The notes below the pieces were generated by a model, which had not been told where the DNA came from, did not search any database, and was given only the letters and a program-made list of their open reading frames with translations. Made by a program: the position numbers and the translations under genes. DNA of 64,000 nucleotides from Haematobacter genomosp. 1 (GTDB taxonomy: Bacteria; Pseudomonadota; Alphaproteobacteria; Rhodobacterales; Rhodobacteraceae). Numbering within the stretch: the stretch's first letter is position 1; each line of letters opens with the position of its first letter. Positions 36,786 through 48,120 of the stretch are shown one piece after another. The stretch lies in the NCBI RefSeq assembly GCF_002196855.1, contig NZ_NIPW01000010.1, positions 62,001-126,000 of the forward strand, in the 5' to 3' direction.

Positions 36786-37949
36786 ATGTTCATGGCGTCG
36801 ATGCGCTTCGATCTGGGTGACGATATCGAAACGCTGCGCGAGGCGGTCCATCGCTGGGCGCAGGAGCGGCTGAAGCCCATGGCGGCAGAGATCGACCGCA
36901 CGAACGAATTTCCCGCGCCGCTGTGGAAAGAACTGGGCGACCTTGGCGTGCTGGGCGTCACCGTGTCCGAGGAATATGGCGGGGCGGGGATGGGATACCT
37001 CGCTCATGTCATCGCAGTGGAGGAGATCGCGCGGGCGTCCGCCAGTGTCTCGCTTTCCTATGGCGCCCATTCCAATCTCTGCGTGAACCAGATCAAGCTG
37101 AACGGCACGGAAGAGCAAAGGGCCAGATACCTGCCGAAGCTCGTCTCCGGTGATCATGTCGGCGCGCTCGCCATGTCGGAGGCGGGAGCCGGGTCCGACG
37201 TGGTGTCGATGAAACTGCGCGCCGAGAAGCGGAACGGCTATTACGTGCTGAACGGCACGAAATACTGGATCACGAACGGGCCGGATGCCGATACGCTGGT
37301 CGTCTATGCCAAGACCGACCCGGAGGCCGGATCCCGCGGCATGACGGCCTTCATCGTCGAAAAGACCATGATCGGCTTCTCCACCTCCCGGCATTTCGAC
37401 AAGCTGGGGATGCGCGGTTCCAACACCGCGGAACTGGTGTTCGAGAACGTGGAGGTGCCGTTCGAGAACGTTCTGGGCGGGGAAGGCAAGGGCGTCCGGG
37501 TGCTGATGTCGGGTCTGGACTACGAACGGGTGGTGCTGTCGGGTATCGGCACGGGGATCATGGCCGCCTGTCTGGACGAGGTGATGCCCTATATGCACGA
37601 ACGCCGCCAGTTCGGGCAGGAGATCGGGAGCTTCCAGCTCATGCAGGGCAAGATCGCCGACATGTACACCGCGATGAACACCGCCCGCGCCTATGTCTAT
37701 GAGGTGGCGAAAGCCTGCGACCGGGGTGAGGTGACACGGCAGGACGCCGCCGCCTGCGTGCTCTACGCCTCCGAGCAGGCGCAGGTGCAGGCGCATCAGG
37801 CGGTGCAGGCCTTCGGCGGCGCGGGATTTCTGAACGACAGCGTGGTGAGCCGCCTGTTCCGTGACGCGAAGCTCATGGAGATCGGGGCGGGCACCAGCGA
37901 AATCCGCCGTATGCTGATCGGGCGGGAACTGATGTCGGTCACGGCCTGA
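36786..37949 (+). CDS. ivd: Isovaleryl-CoA dehydrogenase
   Basis: This 387-residue acyl-CoA dehydrogenase has the FAD/substrate segments [40 protein letters not shown] and [22 protein letters not shown]. The C-terminal region [22 protein letters not shown] is typical of the isovaleryl type. It oxidises isovaleryl-CoA to 3-methylcrotonyl-CoA, passing electrons to ETF. It heads the leucine-degradation operon; the rest of the pathway follows in order. The ATG at 36786 follows GGGAGGGA. Confidence 0.94.
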   Translation: MFMASMRFDLGDDIETLREAVHRWAQERLKPMAAEIDRTNEFPAPLWKELGDLGVLGVTVSEEYGGAGMGYLAHVIAVEEIARASASVSLSYGAHSNLCVNQIKLNGTEEQRARYLPKLVSGDHVGALAMSEAGAGSDVVSMKLRAEKRNGYYVLNGTKYWITNGPDADTLVVYAKTDPEAGSRGMTAFIVEKTMIGFSTSRHFDKLGMRGSNTAELVFENVEVPFENVLGGEGKGVRVLMSGLDYERVVLSGIGTGIMAACLDEVMPYMHERRQFGQEIGSFQLMQGKIADMYTAMNTARAYVYEVAKACDRGEVTRQDAAACVLYASEQAQVQAHQAVQAFGGAGFLNDSVVSRLFRDAKLMEIGAGTSEIRRMLIGRELMSVTA

Positions 37950-37959
37950 GGAGGGCGCC

Positions 37960-39564
37960 ATGAAACTCGTCTCCGCGGCACTGACCGCTTCCGAAGGCTT
38001 CCGCGCCAACCGGGCCGCCCACCTGTCCCTGCTGGAAACGGCGGCAGAGGCTGCGGCCCTGGCCGCCGCGGGGGGCGGCGAAAAAGCCCGCGCCCGCCAC
38101 GTGTCTCGGGGCAAGATGGCCCCGCGGGAACGTGTCGCGAACCTGCTGGACCCCGGCTCGCCCTTTCTGGAGATCGGCGCGACCGCCGCGCATGGCATGT
38201 ATGACAATGCCGCCCCCTGCGCCGGGCTGATTGCCGGGATCGGGCGCGTGGCGGGGCAGGAGGTGCTCATCGTCTGCAATGATGCGACGGTGAAGGGCGG
38301 CACCTACTATCCCATGTCGGTGAAGAAGCACCTCCGTGCGCAGGAGATCGCGGAGGAGAACCATCTTCCCTGCGTCTATCTGGTGGATTCGGGCGGCGCG
38401 AACCTGCCCCAGCAGGACGAGGTCTTCCCGGACCGGGAGCATTTCGGCCGTATCTTCTACAATCAGGCGCGGATGAGCGCGAAGGGCATCCCGCAGATAG
38501 CCGTCGTCATGGGGTCATGCACCGCAGGCGGGGCCTATGTGCCGGCCATGTCCGACGTGACGATCATCGTGAAGAACCAAGGCACGATCTTCCTCGCCGG
38601 CCCTCCGCTGGTAAAGGCGGCGACGGGGGAGGTCGTGTCGGCCGAGGATCTGGGCGGCGGGGACGTGCACACGCGCCTGTCGGGTGTTGCCGATTATCTG
38701 GCGGAGGACGACACGCACGCACTGGCGCTGGCGCGGCAGGCCGTGGCGGGGCTGAACCGCACGAAGCCGTTTACCGTGACGATGCAGTCCAGCGAAGAAC
38801 CGGCCTATGACCCGGAGGAGATCCTTGGCGTCGTGCCCGCCGATCTGAAGACGCCCTACGACATCCGGGAGGTCATTGCCCGCGTGGTGGACGGCTCCCG
38901 CTTCGACGAGTTCAAGGCGCGGTTCGGCGAGACGCTGGTGACGGGATTTGCCCATGTCACCGGGATTCCGGTGGGGATCATCGCCAACAACGGGGTGCTG
39001 TTCTCCGAATCCGCCGTGAAGGGCGCGCATTTCGTGGAGCTGTGCTCGCAACGCGGCATTCCGCTGGTGTTCCTTCAGAACATCACCGGCTTCATGGTGG
39101 GGCGGAAGTACGAGAGCGAAGGCATCGCCCGCCACGGGGCTAAGCTGGTCACCGCGGTCGCCACGACGGAAGTGCCGAAGATCACCATGCTGGTCGGCGG
39201 CTCCTTCGGGGCGGGGAACTACGGCATGGCAGGGCGGGCCTATTCGCCGCGGTTCCTGTGGACATGGCCGAACTCGCGCATTTCCGTCATGGGTGGCGAG
39301 CAGGCGGCGGGTGTGTTGGCAACGGTGAAGCGCGAAGGTATCGAACGCACCGGCGGGAGCTGGAGCGCGGAGGAGGAGACCGCGTTCAAGCGCCCCACCA
39401 TCGAGATGTTCGACCGGCAGAGCCACCCGCTCTATGCCTCCGCCCGGCTGTGGGACGACGGGATCATCGATCCGCGCAAGACGCGCGATGTGCTGTCCCT
39501 CAGCCTCTCGGCGAGCCTGAACGCGCCTGTCGGCCAGACGCGCTTCGGCGTGTTCCGCATGTGA
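37960..39564 (+). CDS. mccB: Methylcrotonyl-CoA carboxylase beta subunit (carboxyltransferase)
   Basis: This 534-residue protein has two crotonase-fold carboxyltransferase domains. Motifs include [47 protein letters not shown], and in the second half [20 protein letters not shown] and [20 protein letters not shown]. It transfers CO2 from biotin on the alpha subunit to 3-methylcrotonyl-CoA. It begins 10 bp after ivd. The alpha subunit lies three genes downstream. Confidence 0.96.
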   Translation: MKLVSAALTASEGFRANRAAHLSLLETAAEAAALAAAGGGEKARARHVSRGKMAPRERVANLLDPGSPFLEIGATAAHGMYDNAAPCAGLIAGIGRVAGQEVLIVCNDATVKGGTYYPMSVKKHLRAQEIAEENHLPCVYLVDSGGANLPQQDEVFPDREHFGRIFYNQARMSAKGIPQIAVVMGSCTAGGAYVPAMSDVTIIVKNQGTIFLAGPPLVKAATGEVVSAEDLGGGDVHTRLSGVADYLAEDDTHALALARQAVAGLNRTKPFTVTMQSSEEPAYDPEEILGVVPADLKTPYDIREVIARVVDGSRFDEFKARFGETLVTGFAHVTGIPVGIIANNGVLFSESAVKGAHFVELCSQRGIPLVFLQNITGFMVGRKYESEGIARHGAKLVTAVATTEVPKITMLVGGSFGAGNYGMAGRAYSPRFLWTWPNSRISVMGGEQAAGVLATVKREGIERTGGSWSAEEETAFKRPTIEMFDRQSHPLYASARLWDDGIIDPRKTRDVLSLSLSASLNAPVGQTRFGVFRM

Positions 39565-39678
39565 GGCATGGGATGAGAAACCCCGCGCAACCAGCGGATT
39601 CCACAGGCAGTCGAAAGCATCGGCGGATTTCGCCGGAGCGGGTTGCCTTTGCCGGTGCGACCGGTCAGAAGCGGGGCG

Positions 39679-40176
39679 ATGTTCACGCTTCTTTCTCCAC
39701 CGCGGATGCTTCGCCGCGCTCTTCGGCTGCGGTCGCGGCTGCTGTTTCTTGTCCTGCTGGCGACACTGGGACCGGCCGGGCTGGATATGGGCATGGCGGT
39801 GGTCAAGCCCATCCACGAGGGCAATGGCAAGACCTGCCGCATCTGGTCAGTCACGGATGGGGATACGCTGAAGCTCGCCTGCCTGACCCGCGGTCTGGTG
39901 AACACGCGGCTGCGCGGCTTCGACACGCCGGAGCTGTTCAGCCCCGGCTGCCCCTCCGAATTCGCAAGGGCAGTTGCCGCGACATGGCTGCTCCGCTGGA
40001 AGCTCTGGGGGGCGGAGCATATCGAGGTGCGGATCGGCTCCCGCGATCTCTACGGGCGGTCGCTGGCGACGGTTCTGCTGGACGGCAGACCCCTCGCCGC
40101 GATCATGGTGGGAAGCGGGCTGGCGCGGGCCTACGATGGCGGGCGCAGGCAGGGCTGGTGCGGCGGCCTGATCTGA
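39679..40176 (+). CDS. Thermonuclease-family (SNase-like) nuclease, secreted or membrane-anchored
   Basis: This ~165-residue protein has an N-terminal arginine-rich and hydrophobic stretch that could be a signal or anchor ([20 protein letters not shown]). An SNase-like domain follows: [30 protein letters not shown], then [30 protein letters not shown]. The acidic and arginine positions of the family active site are present. It would cleave nucleic acids outside the cytoplasm. Start choice (39679 or 39706) is uncertain. It lies between mccB and a macro-domain gene inside the liu operon, with no obvious link to leucine. Confidence 0.82.
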   Translation: MFTLLSPPRMLRRALRLRSRLLFLVLLATLGPAGLDMGMAVVKPIHEGNGKTCRIWSVTDGDTLKLACLTRGLVNTRLRGFDTPELFSPGCPSEFARAVAATWLLRWKLWGAEHIEVRIGSRDLYGRSLATVLLDGRPLAAIMVGSGLARAYDGGRRQGWCGGLI

Positions 40177-40228
40177 GCGCGGGTCTGAGCGCGGGCCTGA
40201 TCGCCGATCTGAGCGCGGGGGCGGCGGG

Positions 40229-40744
40229 ATGACGCCGCATTGTCAGGAGGGCCGCCTGTCGGTTGTCGTGGCCGATATCACCACGCTCCGTGTCGATGCC
40301 GTGGTGAATGCCGCGAACCGCTCGCTTCTGGGCGGCGGAGGCGTGGATGGCGCGATCCACCGTGCCGCCGGGCCAGAGCTGCTGGCCGAGACGCGGACTC
40401 TCGGCGGGGCCGAAACCGGGGAGGTGAAGGTTACGAAGGGCTACCGATTGCCCGCCCGCTACGTGATCCATGCGGTAGGCCCGGTCTGGAGGGGCGGGAC
40501 GGAGGGGGAGGCCGCACTGCTCGCCTCCTGCTACCGTCGCGCGTTGGAGGAGGCGGAGAAGCTTGGCCTCGCCTCCATCGCCTTTCCATCCATATCCACC
40601 GGCATCTACGGCTATCCCGCGGGGGCCGCCGCAGGGATCGCCGTCAACACTGTGCGGGAAGCGCAGGCGTCGCTCGACGTGATCTTCTGCTGCTTCTCCG
40701 AGGAACAGGCGCGCCTGCATTGCACGGCGCTGGGGAGGGAATGA
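40229..40744 (+). CDS. Macro-domain protein (O-acetyl-ADP-ribose deacetylase-like)
   Basis: This 171-residue single macro domain has the ADP-ribose-binding motifs [20 protein letters not shown] near the N-terminus, [17 protein letters not shown] in the middle, and [15 protein letters not shown] near the C-terminus, like YmdB. Such proteins hydrolyse O-acetyl-ADP-ribose or remove ADP-ribose from proteins. The stop overlaps the mccA start (ATGATG/TGA), so it is translationally coupled to the carboxylase gene. The ATG at 40229 sits after a GGCGGG stretch without a strong ribosome-binding site. Confidence 0.92.
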   Translation: MTPHCQEGRLSVVVADITTLRVDAVVNAANRSLLGGGGVDGAIHRAAGPELLAETRTLGGAETGEVKVTKGYRLPARYVIHAVGPVWRGGTEGEAALLASCYRRALEEAEKLGLASIAFPSISTGIYGYPAGAAAGIAVNTVREAQASLDVIFCCFSEEQARLHCTALGRE

Positions 40745-42684
40745 TGTTCCGCAAGATCCTGATTGCCAACCGGGGCGAGATCGCCTGCCGCGTCATGGAG
40801 ACCGCCCGCCGCATGGGGATCGCGACGGTGGCCGTCTATTCCGATGCGGATACCGGGGCGAAACATGTGGCCATGGCCGATGAGGCCGTCCATATCGGTG
40901 GCCCGAAGCCGGCTGACAGCTATCTGCGCGGCGACCGGATCATCGCTGCCGCGCGGCAGACAGGCGCAGAGGCGATCCACCCCGGCTACGGCTTCCTGTC
41001 GGAGAACCCCGAGTTCGTCGATGACGTCACCGCGGCAGGGCTGGTGTTCATCGGCCCCTCGGCCAGCGCCATCCGCGCGATGGGCCTGAAGGATGCCGCG
41101 AAACGGCTGATGCAGGAGGCGGGCGTGCCCGTGGTGCCGGGTTATCTCGGCGCGGATCAGGACGCGGCCCGGTTGGCAGAGGCGGCGGCGGAAGTGGGCT
41201 ATCCCGTGCTCATCAAGGCGGTGGCGGGCGGCGGCGGCAAGGGTATGCGGCTGGTGGAGACGCCCGACGCCTTTGCCGATGCGCTGGCCTCCGCCCAGGG
41301 GGAGGCGCGCACCGCTTTCGGCAATCCCGACGTCCTGATCGAGAAATACGTCGAAAAGCCCCGCCACATCGAGGTGCAGGTGTTCGGCGACGGCACAGAT
41401 GCCGTTCATCTGTTCGAGCGGGACTGTTCGCTCCAGCGTCGCCACCAGAAGGTGATCGAGGAAGCTCCGGCCCCCGGCATGACGGCGGAGATGCGCGCCG
41501 CCATGGGCAAGGCGGCGGTGAAAGCCGCGCGCGCCATCGGCTATGCCGGTGCGGGCACCATCGAGTTCATCGTGGACGGGTCTCGCGGGCTGCGCCCTGA
41601 CGGGTTCTGGTTCATGGAAATGAACACCCGCCTTCAGGTGGAGCATCCGGTGACGGAGGCCATCACCGGCATCGACCTTGTCGAGTGGCAGATCCGCGTG
41701 GCGGCGGGCGAGCCGCTGCCCGCGCGGCAGAGCGACCTTGCCATTCACGGTCATGCCTTCGAGGCACGGCTTTACGCGGAGGACGTCCCCGCGGGCTTTC
41801 TGCCCGCGACGGGGCGGCTTGAACATCTTGCCTTCCCGGCCGGTGTGCGGGCCGACAGCGGTGTGCGGCCGGGCGATGCGATCAGCCCGTGGTATGATCC
41901 GATGATCGCCAAGATCATCGTCCACGGCCCGAACCGGGAGATTGCGCTTTCGCGTCTCGCCGCGGCGGTGGAGGGCACGGAGGTGGCGGGGAGCGTCACC
42001 AACCTTGCGTTTCTCGCGGCACTGGCGCGCCATCCCGGCTTTGCGGCGGGGGAGGTCGATACCGGCCTCATCGCGCGGGATCTGGCGGACCTCACCGCCC
42101 CGCCGCCCGCACCGCTTGCGGTCGCGCCGCTGGCCGCGCTTGCCGTGGCGGGTCTTGCGGGGGGCGGGAATGCGCACACCGGCTTCACGCTCTGGACGCC
42201 GCTCCGCCAGACCGTTGCCCTCATGCTGGATGGGGAGGAGCAGAGCGCCGTGGTGCTGCCGCTCGCGCCCGATCATTTCCGGGTGGAGATCGGTGAGGTC
42301 ATCCACGAGTGCGCGTTGCGGCAGGGGCAGTGGTGGGTTGACGGCGAGAAGGCGGAGGTGCGGATCGTGCCGCTCTCCGCGGGCGTCGCGCTTTTTGCCC
42401 ATGCCGCTCATATCGCGCGGCCCGTTGATCAGCTTGCCCGTGCCGCAGAGAGCGGTGCAGGCGGCAATGCCGTGCTGGCGCCGATGCCGGGGTTGGTGAA
42501 GGCCGTTTTCGTGACGCCGGGGGCGACGGTGGCAAAAGGCCAGCGGCTCGCCGTGCTGGAGGCGATGAAGATGGAGCACACCCTCGCCGCGGGGCGGGAC
42601 GGCACCGTGGCCGAAGTGCTCGCCGGCGAGGGATCGCAGGTGGAGGCCGGCGCGCCGCTCATCCTGCTGGAGGAGGAGGCATGA
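40744..42684 (+). CDS. mccA: Methylcrotonyl-CoA carboxylase alpha subunit (biotin carboxylase/biotin carrier)
   Basis: This 646-residue protein has a biotin carboxylase N-domain ([20 protein letters not shown]), an ATP-grasp region (KAVAGGGGKGMRLVET, FMEMNTRLQVEHPVTE), a BT-type middle region, and a C-terminal biotinyl domain with Lys609 in EAMKMEHTL. It carboxylates biotin using ATP and bicarbonate, then feeds the mccB subunit. Tandem ATGs exist at 40741 and 40744; the second has better spacing to GGAGGG. The stop overlaps the GST gene by 4 bp. birA at 61856 could supply the biotinylating enzyme. Confidence 0.95.
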   Translation: MFRKILIANRGEIACRVMETARRMGIATVAVYSDADTGAKHVAMADEAVHIGGPKPADSYLRGDRIIAAARQTGAEAIHPGYGFLSENPEFVDDVTAAGLVFIGPSASAIRAMGLKDAAKRLMQEAGVPVVPGYLGADQDAARLAEAAAEVGYPVLIKAVAGGGGKGMRLVETPDAFADALASAQGEARTAFGNPDVLIEKYVEKPRHIEVQVFGDGTDAVHLFERDCSLQRRHQKVIEEAPAPGMTAEMRAAMGKAAVKAARAIGYAGAGTIEFIVDGSRGLRPDGFWFMEMNTRLQVEHPVTEAITGIDLVEWQIRVAAGEPLPARQSDLAIHGHAFEARLYAEDVPAGFLPATGRLEHLAFPAGVRADSGVRPGDAISPWYDPMIAKIIVHGPNREIALSRLAAAVEGTEVAGSVTNLAFLAALARHPGFAAGEVDTGLIARDLADLTAPPPAPLAVAPLAALAVAGLAGGGNAHTGFTLWTPLRQTVALMLDGEEQSAVVLPLAPDHFRVEIGEVIHECALRQGQWWVDGEKAEVRIVPLSAGVALFAHAAHIARPVDQLARAAESGAGGNAVLAPMPGLVKAVFVTPGATVAKGQRLAVLEAMKMEHTLAAGRDGTVAEVLAGEGSQVEAGAPLILLEEEA

Positions 42685-43337
42685 TCCGGCTCCATCACGT
42701 TCCGCAGGCGCGTTCGTTCCGCATCCTCTGGCTCCTGCTGGAAATGGGGGAGCAGCCGGAGGTCATTATACACTCCATGCTCGACAAGTCCCTGCGGTCG
42801 CCCGATTATCTCGCCCTGTCCCCGGCAGGGCGGGTTCCGGCGCTGGAGATCGACGGGCGGCGGCTGTTCGAATCCGGCGCGATCACCGAATATCTGTGCG
42901 AGACGCGCGCGCCGCATCTTGGGCGCGCCCCGGGGGACGTGGAACGGGCGGACTGGCTGGAATGGCTGCATTTCGCGGAAACTATCGGCCAGCATCTTGC
43001 CAACCTGACGCAGCAGCACATCGTGCTCCGGGAAGATCACATGCGCTCCCCCACCGTGATGCGGCTGGAGGCCAAGCGGCTCGAAAAGACGGTGGAGGTG
43101 GTGGAGCGGGGTCTGGAAGGCCGAGATTTTCTGCTGCCCTCCGGCTTTTCCGCGGTGGATGTGCAGGTGGGCTACGGCGTCATGATGGCGCGCCGTTTCG
43201 TGCGCTTCGATGCCTTTCCCTCCGCCTCCCGCTGGCTGCATCACTTCGAGACGCGCCCCGCCTTCCGCCGCGCGCTGGAAGAGGATGGCGAGGCCGAAAT
43301 CTACACCCGCGATTTCTATGAGGCGCCGAATGCGTGA
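42681..43337 (+). CDS. Glutathione S-transferase family protein
   Basis: This 218-residue protein has a thioredoxin-like N-terminal domain (MIRLHHVPQARSFRILWLLL, with VPALEIDGRRLFESGAITEYL, the glutathione-binding cis-Pro and ES site) and a helical C-terminal domain (~90-210). Its catalytic residue is not assigned: there is no CPxC and the early serine/tyrosine position is ambiguous. It overlaps mccA by 4 bp and the HMG-CoA lyase gene by 8 bp, so it is produced with them. A role in detoxifying or isomerising a pathway intermediate is inference only. Confidence 0.9.
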   Translation: MIRLHHVPQARSFRILWLLLEMGEQPEVIIHSMLDKSLRSPDYLALSPAGRVPALEIDGRRLFESGAITEYLCETRAPHLGRAPGDVERADWLEWLHFAETIGQHLANLTQQHIVLREDHMRSPTVMRLEAKRLEKTVEVVERGLEGRDFLLPSGFSAVDVQVGYGVMMARRFVRFDAFPSASRWLHHFETRPAFRRALEEDGEAEIYTRDFYEAPNA

Positions 43338-44190
43338 CGTCGAGATCTTCGAGGTCGGCCCGCGCGACGGGCTGCAGAATGAAAAGCGCCTGATCCCGGC
43401 GGCGGAAAAGATCGCGCTGGTGGATCTGCTCTCCACCGCCGGTTACCGCCGGATCGAGGTGGCGAGCTTTGTCAGCCCGAAATGGGTGCCCCAGATGGCG
43501 GACGGGGCGGCGGTGCTGGCCGGCATCCGCCGGGTGCCGGGCATCAGTTACGCGGCCCTTGCGCCCAATCTGAAGGGTTATGAGGGGGCAAGGAACGCGC
43601 GGGCGGACGAGGTCGCGGTGTTCGGCTCGGCCTCCGAGGGGTTCTCGAAGGCGAACATCAACGCGACGATAGCGGAGAGTATCGAACGCATGCAGGGGGT
43701 CGCGGCGGCAGCCAAGGCCGACGGCATTCCCGTGCGCGGCTACATCTCCTGCGTGACGGATTGCCCCTATGACGGGCCGACACCGCCCGCCCACGTCGCT
43801 CGTGTCGCGGCGGCGCTCCGCGACATGGGCTGCTACGAGGTGAGCCTTGGCGATACGATAGGGCAGGGCAGGCCGGAGACGATCCGCGCAATGCTGGAAG
43901 CCGTGCTGCAGGAACTGCCTGCGGAGCAGCTGGCGGGTCATTACCACGACACGGCGGGACGCGCGCTCGACAATATCGCTGCATCGCTGGAACTGGGCGT
44001 GAGGGTCTTCGACGCGGCGGTGGGCGGTCTTGGCGGCTGCCCCTATGCGCCGGGGGCCAAGGGCAATGTCGCGACGGAAGCCGCCGTGGCGTTTCTGGAG
44101 GAGGGCGGTTGGCGGACCGGCCTTGACCGCACGGTCATCGCCGAAGCGGCGCAGATGGCCCGGAACCTTCGCAGTCCCGAAGCCGCCTGA
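43330..44190 (+). CDS. hmgL: Hydroxymethylglutaryl-CoA lyase
   Basis: This 286-residue TIM-barrel lyase has the catalytic opening EIFEVGPRDGLQNEK, the segment YISCVTDCPYDGPT, the metal/substrate region SLGDTIGQGRPE, the histidines in AGHYHDTAGRALDN, and the signature GGLGGCPYAPGAKGNVATE with the active-site cysteine. It cleaves HMG-CoA to acetoacetate and acetyl-CoA, the last step of leucine degradation. The start at 43330 lies inside the GST 3' end; the longer open frame upstream is out-of-frame GST sequence. Confidence 0.95.
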   Translation: MRDVEIFEVGPRDGLQNEKRLIPAAEKIALVDLLSTAGYRRIEVASFVSPKWVPQMADGAAVLAGIRRVPGISYAALAPNLKGYEGARNARADEVAVFGSASEGFSKANINATIAESIERMQGVAAAAKADGIPVRGYISCVTDCPYDGPTPPAHVARVAAALRDMGCYEVSLGDTIGQGRPETIRAMLEAVLQELPAEQLAGHYHDTAGRALDNIAASLELGVRVFDAAVGGLGGCPYAPGAKGNVATEAAVAFLEEGGWRTGLDRTVIAEAAQMARNLRSPEAA

Positions 44191-44295
44191 CCCCACCCGG
44201 CCCAACGGCGTCCAGCGCGCGGGGGACGCCCCCCGCGACCCCCGGCTCGACCGCCCCTCCCTTGCCCTGATCCTGTCCGAAACGGAGATGCCGAG

Positions 44296-45111
44296 ATGAC
44301 CGAGACCACCCGCCCTGAGGCCACCCCCCTTGAGACCATACGCCTCGAGATCGACACGCGCGGTGTTGCCACGCTGACCCTCGCGCGGCCCGAACGGCAT
44401 AACGCGCTTTCGGCGCAGATGATGGATGAGTTGTCCGAGGCGGCGCGGCGGCTCGGGGAAGACCCGTCAGTCCGGGTGGTGATCCTCGCGGCGGAAGGCG
44501 AGAGTTTCTGTGCAGGCGGTGACCTAGGCTGGATGCGGGAGCAGATGCGGGCCGATGCGACGCAGCGGGCGCGGGAGGCACGGCGGCTCGCCGACATGCT
44601 GGGCCTGCTGGACCGCCTGCCGAAGCCGCTGATCGGCCGCATTCAGGGGCAGGCCTTCGGGGGTGGGCTCGGCATGATCTCCGTCTGTGATACCGCGATC
44701 GGAGTGACGGGGCTGAAGCTCGGTCTGACGGAGGTGCGGCTCGGGCTGATCCCGGCGACGATCGGGCCTTATGTGGTTGCGCGGCTCGGCGCGGCGCGTG
44801 CCCGGCGCGTATTCTTCTCTCCCCGCATCTTCGGCCCGGAGGAGGCGCTGTCGCTCGACCTGCTGTCGCGCGTGATGCCGCCCGAAGAGCTGGATGCGGC
44901 GGTGGAGGCGGAGGTGGCCCCCTATCTCGTTGCCGCGCCGGGGGCGGTGGCCGATTCCAAGGCTCTCGTGCGGCGACTCGGCGGCGGGGTGACGCCGGAG
45001 ATGGTGGATGCGACGATAGGCGCACTTGTCGCGCGCTGGGAGACCGCCGAAGCGGAGGAGGGTATCGCCGCATTCTTCGAGAAACGCCCCCCCGCCTGGC
45101 GTGACGCCTGA
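44296..45111 (+). CDS. liuC: Enoyl-CoA hydratase, probably methylglutaconyl-CoA hydratase
   Basis: This 271-residue crotonase-family protein has the oxyanion-hole segments ARPERHNALSAQMMDEL and AAEGESFCAGGDLGWM, and the catalytic region IQGQAFGGGLGMISVCDTAIG. Its place in the operon makes methylglutaconyl-CoA hydration to HMG-CoA, the missing step between MCC and HMG-CoA lyase, the most likely reaction. A 105-bp gap precedes it, holding a GC hairpin (CGCGGGGG/CCCCCGCG) without a T-run. It ends the operon; the next gene is nuoA, 215 bp on. Confidence 0.88.
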   Translation: MTETTRPEATPLETIRLEIDTRGVATLTLARPERHNALSAQMMDELSEAARRLGEDPSVRVVILAAEGESFCAGGDLGWMREQMRADATQRAREARRLADMLGLLDRLPKPLIGRIQGQAFGGGLGMISVCDTAIGVTGLKLGLTEVRLGLIPATIGPYVVARLGAARARRVFFSPRIFGPEEALSLDLLSRVMPPEELDAAVEAEVAPYLVAAPGAVADSKALVRRLGGGVTPEMVDATIGALVARWETAEAEEGIAAFFEKRPPAWRDA

Positions 45112-45248
45112 GCGCGGCTCTTCGTTGAAAACCACGGGAAATGCGCCGCCGGATACGTCCGGGAATCGGTTTGGTTCCGTTTTCCGGCGCGAGTGCCTGA
45201 AAACGCGACGTTTGCGATCGCAGAAGGCGCTTGCTGCGCCGCAGTCGG

Positions 45249-46216
<968 letters not shown>

Positions 46217-46223
46217 GGGTAAG

Positions 46224-46838
46224 ATGAGCGACGCAGTCCTTGCAGATGCCCCCCTCGCCGAGCTGGCGGAGCATATCCAGAGCCGGCAGCCGCAGCATGT
46301 CCTGTCCGCCAAGGTGGATTTCGGCGAGTTGACGGTCGAGGCCGACCGCAGTTCCATCGTGGCGTTTCTGGAGTTCCTTAAGACCGATCCGAACTGCCGC
46401 TTCTCGACGCTGGTCGATCTGACGGCGGTGGACTACCCCGAACGCGAAGCCCGCTTCGATGTGGTCTATCACCTGCTGTCGATGTACCAGAACCAGCGCG
46501 TCCGCGTGAAGATCCAGGTGCGGGAGGAGGAGCTCGTGCCCTCCGTCACCGGGGTCCATGCCGGGGCGAACTGGCTGGAGCGGGAGGTGTTCGACATGTT
46601 CGGCATCCTGTTCTCCGGCCACCCGGATCTGCGGCGCATCCTGACGGACTACGGTTTCCGCGGCTTTCCGCTGCGCAAGGACTTCCCGACCACCGGCTAC
46701 ACGCAGGTGCGTTATGACGAGGAACAGAAGCGGGTGATCTACGAACCTGTCAACCTCGTGCAGGAATATCGTCAATTCGACTTCATGTCGCCATGGGAGG
46801 GTGCGCAATACATCCTGCCGGGCGACGAGAAGAAGTGA
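46224..46838 (+). CDS. nuoC: NADH-quinone oxidoreductase subunit C
   Basis: This 204-residue, 30-kDa type subunit has the family signature [41 protein letters not shown] near residues 120-165. It is part of the peripheral arm next to NuoD; the two are separate genes here, not fused as in E. coli. The gene begins 8 bp after the nuoB stop. Confidence 0.97.
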   Translation: MSDAVLADAPLAELAEHIQSRQPQHVLSAKVDFGELTVEADRSSIVAFLEFLKTDPNCRFSTLVDLTAVDYPEREARFDVVYHLLSMYQNQRVRVKIQVREEELVPSVTGVHAGANWLEREVFDMFGILFSGHPDLRRILTDYGFRGFPLRKDFPTTGYTQVRYDEEQKRVIYEPVNLVQEYRQFDFMSPWEGAQYILPGDEKK

Positions 46839-46850
46839 GGAGGGTCTGAG

Positions 46851-48059
46851 ATGGACGGTGCTTTCGACGACGCTCTGACCGGCGAACAGAAGATCCGCAA
46901 CTTCAACATCAACTTCGGGCCGCAGCACCCCGCGGCGCACGGCGTGCTGCGCATGGTGCTGGAGCTGGACGGCGAGGTGGTGGAACGCGCCGACCCGCAT
47001 ATCGGCCTGCTTCATCGCGGCACCGAGAAGCTGATGGAGAGCCGGACCTATCTTCAGAACCTGCCCTATCTGGACCGGCTCGACTACGTCTGTCCGATGA
47101 ACCAGGAGCATGCCTACTGCCTGGCCATCGAGAAGCTGACCGGAACGGTGGTTCCGCGGCGCGCGAGCCTGATCCGGGTGCTCTATTGCGAGATCGGGCG
47201 CATCCTGAACCACATCATGGTCATCACGACCGGGATCATGGACGTGGGCGCGCTGACACCGCCGCTCTGGGGCTTCACCGCCCGCGAAGAGCTGATGGTG
47301 TTCTATGAGCGGGCCTGCGGGGCGCGTCTGCACGCGGCCTATTTCCGTCCCGGCGGCGTCCATCAGGATCTGCCGCCCGACCTCATCGACGATATCGACG
47401 CCTGGGCCGACAGGTTCCCGAAGCTCATCGACACTCTGGATGCGCTCATCACCGAAAACCGGATCGTCAAGCAGCGGCTCGTGGATATCGCGTTGGTGAC
47501 GGAAGAGGACATCCAGCAATACGGCTTCTCCGGCGTCATGGCGCGGGGCACCGGTCTTGCCTGGGATCTTCGCCGCTCGCAGCCTTATGAGTGCTACGAC
47601 GAGTTCGATTTCCAGATCCCCGTGGGCACCAACGGTGATTGCTACGACCGTTATCTCTGCCGGATGCAGGAGATGCGGGAATCGACCAAGATCATCAAGC
47701 AGGCCATCGCAAAACTCCGCCAGACCCCGGGCGATGTGCTGGCGCGCGGCAAGATTACCCCGCCGAAGCGCGGTGACATGAAGCGCTCGATGGAAAGCCT
47801 CATCCACCACTTCAAGCTCTACACCGAAGGGTTCCATGTCCCCGCCGGTGAGGTCTATGCGGCGGTTGAAGCTCCCAAGGGGGAGTTCGGCGTCTATCTC
47901 GTCGCCGACGGAACCAACCGGCCCTACCGCGTGAAGCTGCGCGCTCCGGGCTACATGCACCTTCAGGCGATGGACTATCTTGCCAAGGGGCATCTTCTGG
48001 CCGACGTGACCGCAATCATCGGCACGCTCGACATTGTGTTCGGCGAGGTGGACCGGTGA
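46851..48059 (+). CDS. nuoD: NADH-quinone oxidoreductase subunit D
   Basis: This 402-residue, 49-kDa type subunit shows [22 protein letters not shown] at the N-terminus, [34 protein letters not shown], and the C-terminal quinone-site region [37 protein letters not shown]. With NuoB it forms the quinone-binding cavity. It follows nuoC by 12 bp. Confidence 0.97.
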   Translation: MDGAFDDALTGEQKIRNFNINFGPQHPAAHGVLRMVLELDGEVVERADPHIGLLHRGTEKLMESRTYLQNLPYLDRLDYVCPMNQEHAYCLAIEKLTGTVVPRRASLIRVLYCEIGRILNHIMVITTGIMDVGALTPPLWGFTAREELMVFYERACGARLHAAYFRPGGVHQDLPPDLIDDIDAWADRFPKLIDTLDALITENRIVKQRLVDIALVTEEDIQQYGFSGVMARGTGLAWDLRRSQPYECYDEFDFQIPVGTNGDCYDRYLCRMQEMRESTKIIKQAIAKLRQTPGDVLARGKITPPKRGDMKRSMESLIHHFKLYTEGFHVPAGEVYAAVEAPKGEFGVYLVADGTNRPYRVKLRAPGYMHLQAMDYLAKGHLLADVTAIIGTLDIVFGEVDR

Positions 48060-48120
48060 GCCGCCCCGCCCAAAGCCAGCTGGCCGCGCCCGTCGCGGCC
48101 CGCCAGACCGGAGCCGTCTG

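Noticed and set aside
44191-44295. Possible operon break between hmgL and liuC from a GC hairpin
   Set aside because: The hairpin has no T-run, the gene order fits one pathway, and no promoter is evident, so a single operon is the simpler reading.
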